Of a stretch of 64,000 bases of DNA, positions 29,543 through 39,115 are shown one piece after another. Location: positions 1,736,001-1,800,000 of the forward strand of contig NZ_CP016170.1 of assembly GCF_001676705.1 (NCBI RefSeq), given 5' to 3'. The stretch comes from Bordetella bronchialis (GTDB taxonomy: Bacteria > Pseudomonadota > Gammaproteobacteria > Burkholderiales > Burkholderiaceae_B). Position numbers and translations under genes: made by a program. The notes under the pieces are model-generated. The model worked only from the letters and a program-made list of their open reading frames with translations. It made no database searches and was not told the origin of the DNA. Numbering within the stretch: the stretch's first letter is position 1; every line of letters begins with the position of its first letter.

Positions 29543-30432
29543 TCGCCGGCCGCCGCGCCCGCGGCCGGCACCGGCGCCTCGGTCCTGCCCGGCAGGGCCA
29601 GCAGGATACCGGCGGTTTCCGCATCCGCCACCCCATCGCAGCGGCCCGGCCGGTAGTGCATCTGGAAGGCGGCGATGACGCGGGTCGTTTCGGCGTCGAA
29701 AACCGCGCTGTGCGGCACGGCGTAGCCCGCGCGCTCCAGTTGCGCCTGGAACCACGCCGCGTCGGGCACCCCGTTCTGTTCGAAGAAGGCCTGGAAACCC
29801 GGTGCCGCGGTCTCGTCGTACCAGCGGCCCAGGCCCGCGGCCGCCAGCCGCCGCCACGGGAACAACGGTCCCGGGTCTACCTTGCGTTGCGGCGCCACGT
29901 CGCTGTGGCCGACGATGTTTTCCGGCAGGACCGCATGGCGCCGGGCAATGTCCCGCACCAGGGCCATGACGGTCCGGATCTGGTCCTCGGGATACGGCTC
30001 CCAGCGCAGCGTCCCGTCGGGCGCGCGCGTATCGCCGCGGTTGACGATCTCTATGCCGATGGACGCATTGTTGATGGAGGTGTGCCCGTACCAGCTGCTG
30101 TCGCCCGCGTGCCAGGCATTGCGGTCTTCCGGGACCAGTTGATAGACGTGTACGGGATGCGTGTCGGTGACCAGGTAATGGGCGCTGACATTGCCGCGCG
30201 ACAGCGTCAGCAGCGAGGCCACATCGCCGCCCGCGGTGTAGTGCAGCACGATGAAGCGTACCCGGCTGTCCTGGCTGACGGCCTGGATGGAGCGATCCAC
30301 ATCCACGTCGGCGGGATAGCGCGCGGCGCAGCCTGCAAGCAGCAGCGCCACCAGCCCCACCGCCCACCGCGCCAGGGCTTGCCCGCTCGATGTCGCAGCA
30401 CGTCCTCCGGGCGGCCGCACAGCCGTGCTCAT
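29539..30432 (-). CDS. N-acetylmuramoyl-L-alanine amidase, AmiD-like lipoprotein
   Basis: The 297-residue protein has a lipoprotein signal (VALLLAGCAARYP, lipobox LAGC), so it should be membrane-anchored. The Amidase_2 (PGRP/AmpD) domain shows VLHYTAGGD, IGIEIVNRGD and GHSDVAPQRKVDPGPLFPW, which include the zinc histidines and aspartate-region residues. A C-terminal peptidoglycan-binding helical domain follows (VFDAETTRVIAAFQMHYRPG). It cleaves the sugar-peptide bond of murein, probably for recycling. The ATG overlaps the stop of the RsmI-like gene by 4 bases, though GGGGAGG lies very close to it. Confidence 0.9.
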   Translation of the reverse strand: MSTAVRPPGGRAATSSGQALARWAVGLVALLLAGCAARYPADVDVDRSIQAVSQDSRVRFIVLHYTAGGDVASLLTLSRGNVSAHYLVTDTHPVHVYQLVPEDRNAWHAGDSSWYGHTSINNASIGIEIVNRGDTRAPDGTLRWEPYPEDQIRTVMALVRDIARRHAVLPENIVGHSDVAPQRKVDPGPLFPWRRLAAAGLGRWYDETAAPGFQAFFEQNGVPDAAWFQAQLERAGYAVPHSAVFDAETTRVIAAFQMHYRPGRCDGVADAETAGILLALPGRTEAPVPAAGAAAGD

Positions 30433-31289
30433 CCTCCCCGTCCCAAAAACAAAAAGAGCGTGGGTTTTTTGTCCAGGTCGGGGGCGGGGCGGGTTTTCCA
30501 GTCGGCCACGGTGCGCGTGCGGATCCATTCGTCGGCGGTGGTCAGCGAGCGGGCCACGCACAGGCGGGTGTCGCCGCGCAGCGCGCCGAGCAGCGCGGAG
30601 AACATCGCGGCATTGCGGTAGGGCGTTTCGATGAGCAACTGCGTCTGGTTGCCGCGGCTGGATTGCTGTTCCCAGGCCCGCAACTGGCGTGTGCGCTCGG
30701 CCGCGTCGACTGGCGCATAGCCATGGAAAGCGAAGCGCTGGCCGTCCAGGCCGCTGGCCATCAGCGCCAGCAGAATGGAAGAGGGGCCCACCCAGGGCCG
30801 GACCGTCAGTCCCAGTCCGTGGGCCAGGTCGGCGACCCGTGCGCCCGGGTCGGCCACCGCGGGGCATCCCGCTTCCGACACCAGGCCGATCTCCCCGCCC
30901 TGCTTCAAGGGGCGCAGCCAGGCTTCGATCTGTTCTCGGCCGGTCTTGTCGGTCAAGGTGTGGACCGTAATGTCCTGCAGCGGGCGGATCGCTCCGACCT
31001 GCTTCAGGAAGGCGCGGGCCGTCTTGGCGTTCTCGGCGATATAGGTGTCCAGGCGGGCCGCCAGCGCGCGGACCTCCGGCGGCAGCCAGCGGTCCACCGG
31101 CGCGTCGCCCAGGCCGACGGGGATCAGGTGCAGTTGTCCCGGCCGGGGCGCCGCGGCGGTGTCGCGCGTGGCCGCTGGCGCCGGCGCGCCTGCTCCCGGC
31201 CTTTGAGCGGGCGACCGTCCTTCCGGCGTATCGGCGGGCGAGATGCCTTCCGGCGTGCCAGCGGCCGCGGTCTTGGCGGTTCCTTCCAT
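30429..31289 (-). CDS. SAM-dependent methyltransferase of the RsmI/tetrapyrrole methylase family
   Basis: The protein has 286 residues, of which the first 50 are a Pro/Ala/Thr-rich extension. The core has LHLIPVGLGDAPVDRW, YIAENAKTARAFLKQV, GLVSEAGCPAVADPGA and VGPSSILLALMASGLDG, all typical of the family. Canonical RsmI begins LYVVATPIGNLGD and methylates C1402 of 16S rRNA. This divergent form, set beside maf, looks like the separate RsmI-related subgroup common in Burkholderiales. Its target is unproven. Confidence 0.82.
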   Translation of the reverse strand: MEGTAKTAAAGTPEGISPADTPEGRSPAQRPGAGAPAPAATRDTAAAPRPGQLHLIPVGLGDAPVDRWLPPEVRALAARLDTYIAENAKTARAFLKQVGAIRPLQDITVHTLTDKTGREQIEAWLRPLKQGGEIGLVSEAGCPAVADPGARVADLAHGLGLTVRPWVGPSSILLALMASGLDGQRFAFHGYAPVDAAERTRQLRAWEQQSSRGNQTQLLIETPYRNAAMFSALLGALRGDTRLCVARSLTTADEWIRTRTVADWKTRPAPDLDKKPTLFLFLGRGG

Positions 31290-31304
31290 GGATGCCGTCC
31301 CCCC

Positions 31305-31910
31305 TTAGCGAGAGGCGCCGGCCGGGGCCAGCGGGTCCAGGCCGAACTGCGCCAGCATCCCGGTCAGGGCGATCAGCGGCAGGCCGATGATGGCGGTGGG
31401 ATCGTCGCTGCGCAGGCTTTCCATGAGCGCGATGCCCAGGCTTTCCGCCTTGGCGCTGCCGGCGGTATCGTAGGGCGTTTCGGCGCGCAGATAGGCTTCG
31501 ATCGCCGCGTCGCCCAGGGACCGGAAGCGGCAGTGGGTCACGATGTCGGCCTGCGCCGTGCGCTGTCCGTCGGTAACCGCCAGGGCGCTATGGAATTCCA
31601 CGTCGCGGCCCGACAGCATGCGCAGCTGCGCCCGCGCGCGCTCGAAGTCCCCCGGTTTGCCTATCGCCGCTCCGTCCACGGTGGCGACCTGGTCCGAGCC
31701 GATGACGACTGCGCCGGGGTGCAGGGCGGAGACCGCCCGTGCCTTGGCTACGGCCAGCCGCAGCGCGAGCTGGGCCGGCGCTTCGCCAGGAAGGGGAGTT
31801 TCATCGACGCCAGGCGCGATGACGTCGAAGGGCAGGCGCAGGCGGGAGAGCAATTCCCGCCGGTAGGGCGAGGTGGAGGCAAGGATCAGGCGCGTAGCGG
31901 ACAAGGGCAT
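31305..31910 (-). CDS. maf: Maf-like nucleotide pyrophosphatase, YceF type (7-methyl-GTP)
   Basis: The 201-residue enzyme opens with LILASTSPYRRELLSRL and has APGVDETPLPGEAPAQLALRLA, VIGSDQVATVDG and the DIVTHCRFRSLGDAAIEAYL region. The VDETP and SDQV forms fit the YceF subgroup, which prefers 7-methyl-GTP and may keep modified nucleotides out of RNA. Divergent from yceD-rpmF-plsX, as yceF is in E. coli. Confidence 0.92.
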   Translation of the reverse strand: MPLSATRLILASTSPYRRELLSRLRLPFDVIAPGVDETPLPGEAPAQLALRLAVAKARAVSALHPGAVVIGSDQVATVDGAAIGKPGDFERARAQLRMLSGRDVEFHSALAVTDGQRTAQADIVTHCRFRSLGDAAIEAYLRAETPYDTAGSAKAESLGIALMESLRSDDPTAIIGLPLIALTGMLAQFGLDPLAPAGASR

Positions 31911-32167
31911 GCGAGGTTTGACGGTCAGACGTAAGTCACGGTATTATCTAACGTTTTCGCGGAAATTTCGTGGTCGCTGTGTCGGTGGTGTCGTCGGCAC
32001 TGTCGGTGTGAAATCAGGCGCGGAATCAGCGGAATCAGGTGTGAAAGCGGTCCGTGATTCGGTTCCGGGGCTTCGGCCCGGGGCTTCGGCCCGGGGTTTC
32101 AGTCCGGGAGTTTCGGTCCGCGATTTCGGTCCGCGATCCGCGGTGCGAGGTTGTTGGGGCGGTCAGG

Positions 32168-32740
32168 ATGGCGCAGGCAGGCATTATCGACGCGTTCGAG
32201 TTTGCGCGGCTGGGCAAGGAAGCCTCCGGCAGCTTGCCGCTTGCCCGGTTCGGGCGCGCGGCGCAAGGCCTGCCGTTGCAGCCGCGCGACGAAACCGGCC
32301 TGGTGCACTGGTCGGTGCGCGGGGAAACCGGCAAGCAGGGCGAGCCGCTGTTGCATCTGCATGTGCGCGCCACGCCGCTGCTGGTCTGCCAGCGCTGCAT
32401 GGAGCCTTTCGTCTACCCCATCGATGCGCACGCGAGTCTGCATCTGGTCAAGTCCGAAGCAGAGCTCGATGACGGTCTCGACGACGGGCACGGCATGGGC
32501 GACGGCGGGGTTGAAGCCGCTATCGACGATGCGCCGGAAAAGGTGGTCGGGTCGCGCCGCTTCGATCTGCTGGAGCAAATCGAAGACGAACTGATCCTGA
32601 ATATTCCGTATGTGCCCAGGCATGAAGTCTGTCCGGGCGCGCCGCTGAAGACCCGCGCCGGGGATCCGGGCGACGGTGCCGACGCGGAAAAGCGTCCATC
32701 GCCGTTCGCGGTGCTGGAAAAATTGAAGCAAAAACATTGA
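32168..32740 (+). CDS. yceD: YceD-family protein (DUF177), probable 23S rRNA accumulation factor
   Basis: It is 190 residues from [37 protein letters not shown] carries the CxxC typical of DUF177, and the acidic region [21 protein letters not shown] follows. CPGAP adds another conserved cysteine. The gene precedes rpmF nearly everywhere and is linked to 23S rRNA synthesis or ribosome assembly. Longer in-frame starts exist upstream but read through low-complexity sequence that does not look like protein. Confidence 0.9.
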   Translation: MAQAGIIDAFEFARLGKEASGSLPLARFGRAAQGLPLQPRDETGLVHWSVRGETGKQGEPLLHLHVRATPLLVCQRCMEPFVYPIDAHASLHLVKSEAELDDGLDDGHGMGDGGVEAAIDDAPEKVVGSRRFDLLEQIEDELILNIPYVPRHEVCPGAPLKTRAGDPGDGADAEKRPSPFAVLEKLKQKH

Positions 32741-32763
32741 GGTCAACACCGGGCCGCATCGCG

Positions 32764-32769
32764 TACAAT
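32764..32769 (+). promoter_or_regulatory. Possible -10 element of rpmF
   Basis: TACAAT lies 24 bases before the rpmF ATG in the yceD-rpmF gap. The only -35-like hexamer nearby (TTGAGG, 32737-32742) is 21 bases away, which is too far for a standard promoter. The call is tentative. Confidence 0.3.
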
Positions 32770-32792
32770 GCGCCCCGTTTCTAGGAGTCATC

Positions 32793-32975
32793 ATGGCTGT
32801 TCAACAAAACAAGAAGTCCCCGTCCAAGCGTGGCATGCACCGCTCGCACGACTTTCTGACCGCGCCGTCCACGGCGATCGAACCCAACACGGGCGAAACG
32901 CACCTGCGTCATCACATCAGCCCGAACGGTTTCTACCGCGGCCGCAAAGTCATCAAGACGAAGAGCGACGAATAA
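32793..32975 (+). CDS. rpmF: 50S ribosomal protein L32
   Basis: The 60-residue protein begins [20 protein letters not shown] and ends [10 protein letters not shown], with [14 protein letters not shown], which is diagnostic for L32. TAGGAG precedes the ATG at good distance. It lies between yceD and plsX in the standard order. Confidence 0.98.
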   Translation: MAVQQNKKSPSKRGMHRSHDFLTAPSTAIEPNTGETHLRHHISPNGFYRGRKVIKTKSDE

Positions 32976-33038
32976 GTCCGTTCCGGATCGCGTGAACCGG
33001 ACCTGCATTGCTACGGCTGGCGCTGATACTTGGCACCC

Positions 33039-34106
33039 GTGATACGCATCGCTATTGACTGCATGGGCGGCGACGTCGGCCTGCCCGTAACCATACCGGC
33101 GTCGATCGAGTTCGCCCGTCAGTTTCCGGACGTGCGATTGCTGCTGGTCGGGTTGCCGGACGCCATCGAAAAGGCCTTGGACGGCGCGCGCGACGTGCCG
33201 CGGGAGCGGCTGGACATCGTTCCGGCCTCCGAAGTGGTCACCATGGAAGATTCCGTCGAAGTGGCCCTGCGCCGCAAGAAGGACTCCTCCATGCGCATCG
33301 CCGCGCAGGCCGTCAAGGACGGCCGCGCGGATGCCTGCGTGTCCGCCGGCAACACCGGCGCCTGGATGGCGATCTCGCGCTACGTGCTGAAAACGCTGGA
33401 CGGCATCGATCGTCCCGCCATCGCCACGTCGATTCCCAACCAGAAGGGCAAGTCCACCACCGTCCTGGACCTGGGCGCCAATGTCGACTGCACGGCCGAG
33501 CACCTGCTGCAATTCGCCATCATGGGCGCGGCGCTGGCGCAGGCGCTGGATCATTGCGAACGTCCCAGCGTCGGCCTGCTGAACATCGGCGAGGAAGTCA
33601 TCAAGGGCAACGAAGTCGTCAAGGAAGCCGCGGAACTGCTGCGGGCCAGTCCCTTGAACTTCTACGGCAATGTGGAAGGCAACGACATCTTCAAGGGCAC
33701 GGTCGACGTCGTGGTGTGCGACGGCTTTGTCGGCAATGCCGTACTGAAATCCATCGAAGGCCTCGCGCGGATGCTGTCCAGCATCATCCGCGAGGAATTC
33801 AAACGCAATCCGATCACCCTGCTGGCCGGCGCCATCGCGTCGCCGGTACTCAACCGCCTGCGCAAGCGGGTGGACAACCGGCGCCACAACGGCGCCGCCT
33901 TGCTGGGCCTGCGCGGCGTGGTCATCAAGAGCCACGGTTCGGCCGACAGCTATGCCTTCGGTTTCGCGCTGCAGCGCGCGCGCGAGGCAGTCGCCAGCAA
34001 ATTGCTGGAACGCACCAACCAGAGCATGGCGCAGATCCGGCAGCAGGGCATACATATCAACGACGCGGCCGTACCCATGCCGCGCGCGGCCGGGGACTCC
34101 GCCTGA
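33039..34106 (+). CDS. plsX: Phosphate acyltransferase PlsX
   Basis: It makes acyl-phosphate from acyl-ACP for phospholipid synthesis. The GTG at 33039 gives [18 protein letters not shown] (355 residues), the usual start; a TTG nine bases upstream is an alternative. [41 protein letters not shown] and [16 protein letters not shown] are family motifs. Its stop overlaps the fabH start by one base (TGATG), so translation is coupled. Confidence 0.95.
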   Translation: MIRIAIDCMGGDVGLPVTIPASIEFARQFPDVRLLLVGLPDAIEKALDGARDVPRERLDIVPASEVVTMEDSVEVALRRKKDSSMRIAAQAVKDGRADACVSAGNTGAWMAISRYVLKTLDGIDRPAIATSIPNQKGKSTTVLDLGANVDCTAEHLLQFAIMGAALAQALDHCERPSVGLLNIGEEVIKGNEVVKEAAELLRASPLNFYGNVEGNDIFKGTVDVVVCDGFVGNAVLKSIEGLARMLSSIIREEFKRNPITLLAGAIASPVLNRLRKRVDNRRHNGAALLGLRGVVIKSHGSADSYAFGFALQRAREAVASKLLERTNQSMAQIRQQGIHINDAAVPMPRAAGDSA

Positions 34107-35098
34107 TGAACCACACTCCGCAGTATTCGGTGATCGCCGGCACCGGCAGCTATCTGCCTCCGCGCGTGGTATCCAATGACGACCTGGCCGCCGAGCTGGC
34201 TTCGCGCGATATCCAGACCTCCGACGCGTGGATCGTCGAGCGCACGGGCATCCGCCAGCGCCATCTGGCCGAGCGCGGCGTCACGACCAGCGACCTGGCC
34301 TTCGAGGCCGGCCGGCTGGCCATTGAAAACGCCGGCCTGCAGCCCCAGGACATCGACCTTATCGTCGTGGCCACCTCCACGCCCGATTTCGTCTTCCCCA
34401 GCACTGCCTGCCTGGTGCAGAGCAAGCTGGGCATCAAGGGCGGCGCGGCGTTCGATGTACAGGCCGTGTGCAGCGGCTTCGTCTATGCACTGACCACCGC
34501 CGACAGTTTCATCCGCGCGCGGCGCGCCCGCCACGCGCTGGTCATCGGCGCGGAGGTCTTCTCGCGCATTCTCGACTGGAACGACCGCTCGACCTGCGTG
34601 CTGTTCGGCGACGGCGCCGGCGCGGTCGTGCTGTCGGCATCGGCGGAGCCCGGCGTACTGGCCGCGCAACTGCATGCCGACGGCAGCCAGACCCGCATCC
34701 TGTGCGCGGCCGGCAATGTCGCCTATGGCGAAGTGGTGGGCGATCCCTTTCTGCGCATGGACGGGCAGGCGGTATTCAAGCAGGCGGTCACCGTGCTGGA
34801 GCGTTCCGCGCGCGACGTCTGCGCCGAGGCCGGCATCGAGCTGGATGCCGTCGATCTGCTCGTCCCGCATCAGGCAAACGTGCGCATCCTTAACTTCCTC
34901 GCGCGCAAATTGCACCTGCCGGCGGACAAACTGGTGGTCACGGTCGACCGCCATGCCAATACCTCCGCGGCCAGCGTGCCGCTGGCGCTGGACGTCGCGC
35001 GGCGCGAAGGCCGCGCCAAGCCGGGCCATCTGGTCCTGATGCAGGGCGTGGGCGGCGGCTTCACGTGGGGCTCGGTGCTGGCCCGCCTGACCGCCTGA
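34106..35098 (+). CDS. fabH: 3-oxoacyl-ACP synthase III
   Basis: The 330-residue enzyme starts fatty-acid synthesis by condensing acetyl-CoA with malonyl-ACP. The catalytic triad is visible: Cys122 in [11 protein letters not shown], His255 in VPHQANVRI and Asn285 in [20 protein letters not shown] closes the protein. It is coupled to plsX and sits 40 bases before fabD. Confidence 0.97.
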   Translation: MNHTPQYSVIAGTGSYLPPRVVSNDDLAAELASRDIQTSDAWIVERTGIRQRHLAERGVTTSDLAFEAGRLAIENAGLQPQDIDLIVVATSTPDFVFPSTACLVQSKLGIKGGAAFDVQAVCSGFVYALTTADSFIRARRARHALVIGAEVFSRILDWNDRSTCVLFGDGAGAVVLSASAEPGVLAAQLHADGSQTRILCAAGNVAYGEVVGDPFLRMDGQAVFKQAVTVLERSARDVCAEAGIELDAVDLLVPHQANVRILNFLARKLHLPADKLVVTVDRHANTSAASVPLALDVARREGRAKPGHLVLMQGVGGGFTWGSVLARLTA

Positions 35099-35137
35099 GC
35101 ACCTCTTACAACGACAACCTGATCTGATCGGCTTTCG

Positions 35138-36073
35138 ATGAAAATCGCTTTTGTATTTCCCGGCCAGGGGTCGCAATCGGTCGGCATGCTGGACGCCTGG
35201 AAAGGCAACGCCGCCGTCGCGGACACGCTGGCGCGCGCATCCGCCGCCCTGTCGCAGGATCTGGACGCGCTGATTGCCCAAGGCCCGGCGGAACAACTGA
35301 ACCTGACCACCAATACCCAGCCCGCCATGTTGACGGCGGGCGTCGCGATGTACCAGGCCTGGCTGGCCGCCGGCGGACGCCGCCCGGACATCGTGGCGGG
35401 CCATAGCCTGGGCGAATATGCCGCGCTGACGGCCGCGCAGGCGCTGTCCCTGGAAGACGCCGTGCGCCTGGTGCGCATCCGCGCCGACGCCATGCAGGCG
35501 GCCGTGCCCGTCGGCACCGGCGCCATGGCCGCGGTCCTGGGCCTGGACGACGATGCCGTGCGCGCGGCTTGCGCGCAGGCCGCGCAGGGCGAAGTCGTCG
35601 AGGCCGTCAATTTCAATGCCCCCGCCCAGGTGGTCATCGCCGGGCACAAGGCGGCCGTCGAACGCGCTTGCGAGGCCGCCAAGGCGGCCGGCGCCAAGCG
35701 TGCCTTGCTGCTGCCGGTATCGGCGCCTTTTCATTCCAGCCTGCTGGAGCCCGCCGCCGCGGTGCTGTCGCGCGCGCTGGCCGAGGTCGCGGTGGCCGCG
35801 CCGGCCATCCCCGTGGTAAATAACGTGGATGTCGCCACGCCCGACGATCCGGCCGCCATCCGCGACGCGCTCGTGCGGCAGGCCTGGCACCCCGTGCGTT
35901 GGGTGGAGACCATCCAGGCGATGAAGGCACAGGGCGTCACCCATGTCGTCGAGTGCGGTCCCGGCAAGGTGCTCACCGGCCTGATCAAGCGTATCGATGG
36001 CGAGCTCACCGGCCTGGCGATCACCGATCCCGCCTCGCTGGATGCCGCGCTGGCCGCGGTCGGATCCCACTGA
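35138..36073 (+). CDS. fabD: Malonyl-CoA:ACP transacylase
   Basis: The 311-residue enzyme opens MKIAFVFPGQGSQSVGML. The nucleophile is Ser90 in GHSLGEYAALTAA and the base is His199 in SAPFHSSLLEP. It loads malonate on ACP for the condensing enzymes in the neighbouring genes. Its length equals the family norm. Confidence 0.97.
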   Translation: MKIAFVFPGQGSQSVGMLDAWKGNAAVADTLARASAALSQDLDALIAQGPAEQLNLTTNTQPAMLTAGVAMYQAWLAAGGRRPDIVAGHSLGEYAALTAAQALSLEDAVRLVRIRADAMQAAVPVGTGAMAAVLGLDDDAVRAACAQAAQGEVVEAVNFNAPAQVVIAGHKAAVERACEAAKAAGAKRALLLPVSAPFHSSLLEPAAAVLSRALAEVAVAAPAIPVVNNVDVATPDDPAAIRDALVRQAWHPVRWVETIQAMKAQGVTHVVECGPGKVLTGLIKRIDGELTGLAITDPASLDAALAAVGSH

Positions 36074-36088
36074 CAAGGAAACCCCTCC

Positions 36089-36820
36089 ATGGAACTGCAA
36101 GGAAAGATCGCTCTGGTGACCGGCGCCACCCGCGGGATCGGCAAGGCGATCGCGCATGAGCTCGCCACGCGCGGCGCGACCGTGGTCGGTACCGCCACCT
36201 CCGCGTCCGGGGCCGAAACGATCAACGACGCCTTGGCGCCCCACGGCGGCCGCGGCGTGGTCCTCGACGTGACCGACGCGCAGGCGTGCGACGCCCTGAT
36301 CGAAACGCTGGCCAAGGAAGGCGGCCCGCACATCCTCGTGAACAATGCGGGCATCACGCGCGATACGCTGGCGATGCGCATGAAGGACGAGGACTGGGAC
36401 GCCGTCATCGATACCAACCTGGCGGCGGTGTTCCGGCTGTCGCGCGGCGTCATGCGCGGCATGATGAAGGCGCGCTGGGGCCGTATCGTCAACGTCACCT
36501 CGGTGGTCGGTTCCAGCGGTAATCCCGGACAAGCGAACTACGCCGCCGCCAAGGCCGGCGTGGCCGGCATGTCCCGTGCGCTTGCACGCGAACTGGGCAG
36601 CCGGAACATCACCGTCAATTGCGTGGCGCCCGGTTTCATCGATACCGACATGACCCGCGTGCTTGGCGAAACGCAAACGGCGGCGCTGCTGCAGCAGATT
36701 CCGGTCGGCAGGCTGGGTTCGCCGGCCGATATCGCCCATGCCGTCGCGTTCCTGGCCAGCCCGCAGGCCGGTTACATTACCGGCACGACGCTGCACGTGA
36801 ACGGCGGCATGTATATGTAA
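36089..36820 (+). CDS. fabG: 3-oxoacyl-ACP reductase
   Basis: The 243-residue SDR has [15 protein letters not shown] for [15 protein letters not shown], and the catalytic Ser138, Tyr151 and Lys155 ([21 protein letters not shown]). The family ending HVNGGMYM is present. It carries out the first reduction in each elongation round and lies 15 bases after fabD. Confidence 0.97.
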
Positions 36821-36889
36821 ATTACCGTCTCCCGGCATGCGGGCCGCAAGGCCTGTCGGCCGGGAATCCATTTTTGTCACAGCCCGGCG

Positions 36890-36917
36890 TTGGCATTGCG
36901 CGGCGCTTGGCTATAAT
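36890..36917 (+). promoter_or_regulatory. Promoter of acpP
   Basis: TTGGCA (36890-36895) and a perfect TATAAT (36912-36917) are 16 bases apart, in the fabG-acpP gap and 31 bases before the acpP ATG. An own promoter fits the much higher demand for acyl carrier protein than for the fab enzymes. Confidence 0.7.
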
Positions 36918-36947
36918 TCGCGGGATTTTTCCCAATTGGAGATCTGC

Positions 36948-37187
36948 ATGGAAAGCATCGAACAGCGCGTCAAGAAGATCGTCGCTGAACAACTTGGCGT
37001 CAATGAAGCCGAGATCAAGAACGAATCTTCCTTTCTTGACGACCTCGGTGCCGATTCGCTCGACATGGTTGAGCTGGTCATGGCCCTCGAAGACGAATTC
37101 GAGACCGAGATCCCCGACGAAGAGGCCGAGAAAATCACGACCGTGCAACAAGCGATTGACTACATCAATTCGCACGGCAAGCAATAA
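36948..37187 (+). CDS. acpP: Acyl carrier protein
   Basis: The 79-residue acidic protein ([18 protein letters not shown]) carries Ser37 in [11 protein letters not shown], the site of the 4'-phosphopantetheine arm. GGAGATCTGC precedes the ATG. It shuttles acyl chains among all Fab enzymes and PlsX. A strong promoter of its own lies just upstream. Confidence 0.98.
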
Positions 37188-37224
37188 GCGATCAGCCTGT
37201 CTTTCCTTGCGTCGCGGCGTGCAA

Positions 37225-37252
37225 CGCCCCGCGGGGAACCAGGGCGGTTTTT
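37225..37252 (+). terminator. Possible weak terminator/attenuator after acpP
   Basis: CGCCC (37225-37229) can pair with GGGCG (37242-37246), and a TTTTT run follows at 37248-37252. The stem is short and the loop 12 bases, so part of the transcripts may read into fabF. Confidence 0.3.
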
Positions 37253-37365
37253 GGACTATGCCGCGCGGATGCTGCGCGGGGCGGCGCGCCTGCCCCCGTC
37301 AAGCCATTTTCCGCGCCAGCGGCGTATTCCAGGCCGCCTTTCTTTTGTCTGTTTAGGAGTCATCC

Positions 37366-38595
37366 GTGAAACGACGCGTCGTCATCACCGGACTCGGCAT
37401 CGTGTCCCCCGTGGGCAATGACGTGTCGAGCGCCTGGGACAATATCGTCAACGGACGTTCCGGCATCGGCCGTATTACCCGTTTCGATCCTTCCGCGCTG
37501 ACTACCCACATCGCGGGCGAAGTTCGCGACTTCGACGTCACGCAATACCTGCCCGCCAAGGAAGCCCGTCAGATGGATACCTTCATCCACTACGGACTGG
37601 CCGCGGGCGTGCAGGCCTGGCGCGACAGCGGGCTGGAAGTCACCGAGGCCAATGCCGAACGCATCGGCGTCATTATCGGTTCCGGCATCGGTGGATTGCC
37701 GCGTATCGAAGAAACGCAGACGGATTTGCTGGCACGCGGTCCGCGACGCATCTCGCCCTTCTTCGTGCCTGGCGCGCTGATCAACCTGATCTCCGGTCAG
37801 CTGTCGATCATGTACGGATTCAAGGGACCGAGCTACGCGGTGGTGTCGGCGTGCACCACGGGCCTGCACAGCATCGGCGATTCCGCGCGCATGATCGAAT
37901 ACGGCGACGCGGACATCATGATCGCGGGCGGCGCGGAATCCACCGTGTCGCCGCTGGGCATAGGCGGCTTCGCCGCCATGCGCGCGCTCTCCACCCGCAA
38001 TGACGATCCGGCCACGGCCTCGCGTCCCTGGGACCGCGACCGCGACGGCTTCGTGCTGGGCGAGGGCGCCGGCGTGGTGGTGCTGGAAGAGTACGAACAT
38101 GCCAAGAAGCGCGGCGCGCGCATCTACGGCGAGTTCGTCGGCTACGGCATGAGTTCCGACGCCCATCACATCACGGCTCCCGATAAGGACGGCCCGCGCC
38201 GCGGCATCGTCAACGCCTTGCGCAACGGCGGCCTGAACCCGGAAGACGTGCAGTACGTCAACGCGCACGGTACCTCCACGCCCCTGGGCGACAAGAACGA
38301 ATCGGATGCGCTGAAGCTGGCGTTCGGCGACCATGCCCGCAAGCTGGTGGTCAATTCGACCAAGTCCATGACCGGGCACCTGCTCGGCGCGGCGGGCGGC
38401 ATCGAAGCGGTCTTTACCACCCTGGCGGTCTATCACCAGGTCTCGCCGCCCACCATCAATCTGTTCAACCAGGATCCCGAGTGCGACCTGGACTACTGCG
38501 CCAACGAGGCGCGGGAGATGACCATCAACGTGGCGCTGTCCAATTCCTTCGGGTTCGGCGGCACGAACGGGTCGATGGCCGTGCGGCGGATGTAA
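37366..38595 (+). CDS. fabF: 3-oxoacyl-ACP synthase II
   Basis: The 409-residue condensing enzyme starts at a GTG with TAGGAG upstream (MKRRVVITGLGIVSPVG). Cys163 in VSACTTGLHS, His301 in NAHGTSTPLGD and His338 in SMTGHLLGAAGG form the active site, with numbering like E. coli FabF. It elongates acyl chains and adjusts unsaturation with temperature. It is the last gene of the fab block, 11 bases before the YgfX-like gene. Confidence 0.97.
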   Translation: MKRRVVITGLGIVSPVGNDVSSAWDNIVNGRSGIGRITRFDPSALTTHIAGEVRDFDVTQYLPAKEARQMDTFIHYGLAAGVQAWRDSGLEVTEANAERIGVIIGSGIGGLPRIEETQTDLLARGPRRISPFFVPGALINLISGQLSIMYGFKGPSYAVVSACTTGLHSIGDSARMIEYGDADIMIAGGAESTVSPLGIGGFAAMRALSTRNDDPATASRPWDRDRDGFVLGEGAGVVVLEEYEHAKKRGARIYGEFVGYGMSSDAHHITAPDKDGPRRGIVNALRNGGLNPEDVQYVNAHGTSTPLGDKNESDALKLAFGDHARKLVVNSTKSMTGHLLGAAGGIEAVFTTLAVYHQVSPPTINLFNQDPECDLDYCANEAREMTINVALSNSFGFGGTNGSMAVRRM

Positions 38596-38605
38596 GGGAG
38601 CGTGC

Positions 38606-39115
38606 GTGCACCCGGACTGGACGTTGCGCGTACCGATACTGCGGCCCCGGTTGGCCGCGTGGCTGGACGCCGTCGCCCTGGTGGCGGCGCTGGCCTCGGC
38701 ATGGGCGGGGCTGTACTGGCAGGCGCCGTTCACCCTGCCGGTACTGGCCGCGGCCGGCTGCGCCCTTGCCGCCGTTGCGACCCTTGCGGCCCGGATCGCG
38801 CGCCCGGCTGGCCGGCGCTCGGCCCGCGGGGCGGTCCGCGCCGTCCGCATGGACCGGGATGGCGCCTTCCATCTGCGCATGCGCGATGGCTGGCATCCCG
38901 TGGAATGGGTCGCCGCCTGGCGGGGGCCGCGCTGGCTGACGCTGCGGGCGCGCCTGACCGGCGGCATTTGTAACGCCCCGGCGGTGCGCCGGCCTTGCGT
39001 CACCTTCACTGTCTGGCAGGACGCCTTGCCCGCCGCCGCGTGGCGCCGGACGTGCCTGCTGGTCAACCGGCGCCTGTGCCGCTCGCCCGTCGGCCGGCCG
39101 GTGGGTGCGCCATGA
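38606..39115 (+). CDS. Small membrane protein, YgfX-like
   Basis: The 169-residue basic protein starts at GTG 38606 after GGGAG. Two hydrophobic helices (about residues 18-62) are followed by a soluble part with RMDRDGAFHLRMRDGWHPVEWVAA and WRRTCLLVNRRLCRSPVG. The layout, two N-terminal helices plus a W/R-rich C-terminal domain, fits YgfX/CptA-type proteins that partner small regulators in E. coli. No ygfY (sdhE) is adjacent. Its end overlaps rpoE by 4 bases, so its translation is tied to sigma-E. Confidence 0.6.
   Translation: MHPDWTLRVPILRPRLAAWLDAVALVAALASAWAGLYWQAPFTLPVLAAAGCALAAVATLAARIARPAGRRSARGAVRAVRMDRDGAFHLRMRDGWHPVEWVAAWRGPRWLTLRARLTGGICNAPAVRRPCVTFTVWQDALPAAAWRRTCLLVNRRLCRSPVGRPVGAP

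Noticed and set aside
31980..32150. Repetitive GGGGCTTCGGCCCG/GTTTCGGTCCGCG stretch as a regulatory array
   Set aside because: The copies are few and imperfect and lie in the maf-yceD divergent gap; I cannot support an operator function.
32054..32167. N-terminal extension of YceD
   Set aside because: The added residues are Arg/Val/Gly low complexity from a short GTTTCGG-like repetitive stretch. YceD proteins start near MAQ...DAFEFAR.
33950..36880. A 976-codon minus-strand frame opposite plsX-fabH-fabD-fabG
   Set aside because: The fab genes are unambiguous and the antisense protein has no motifs.
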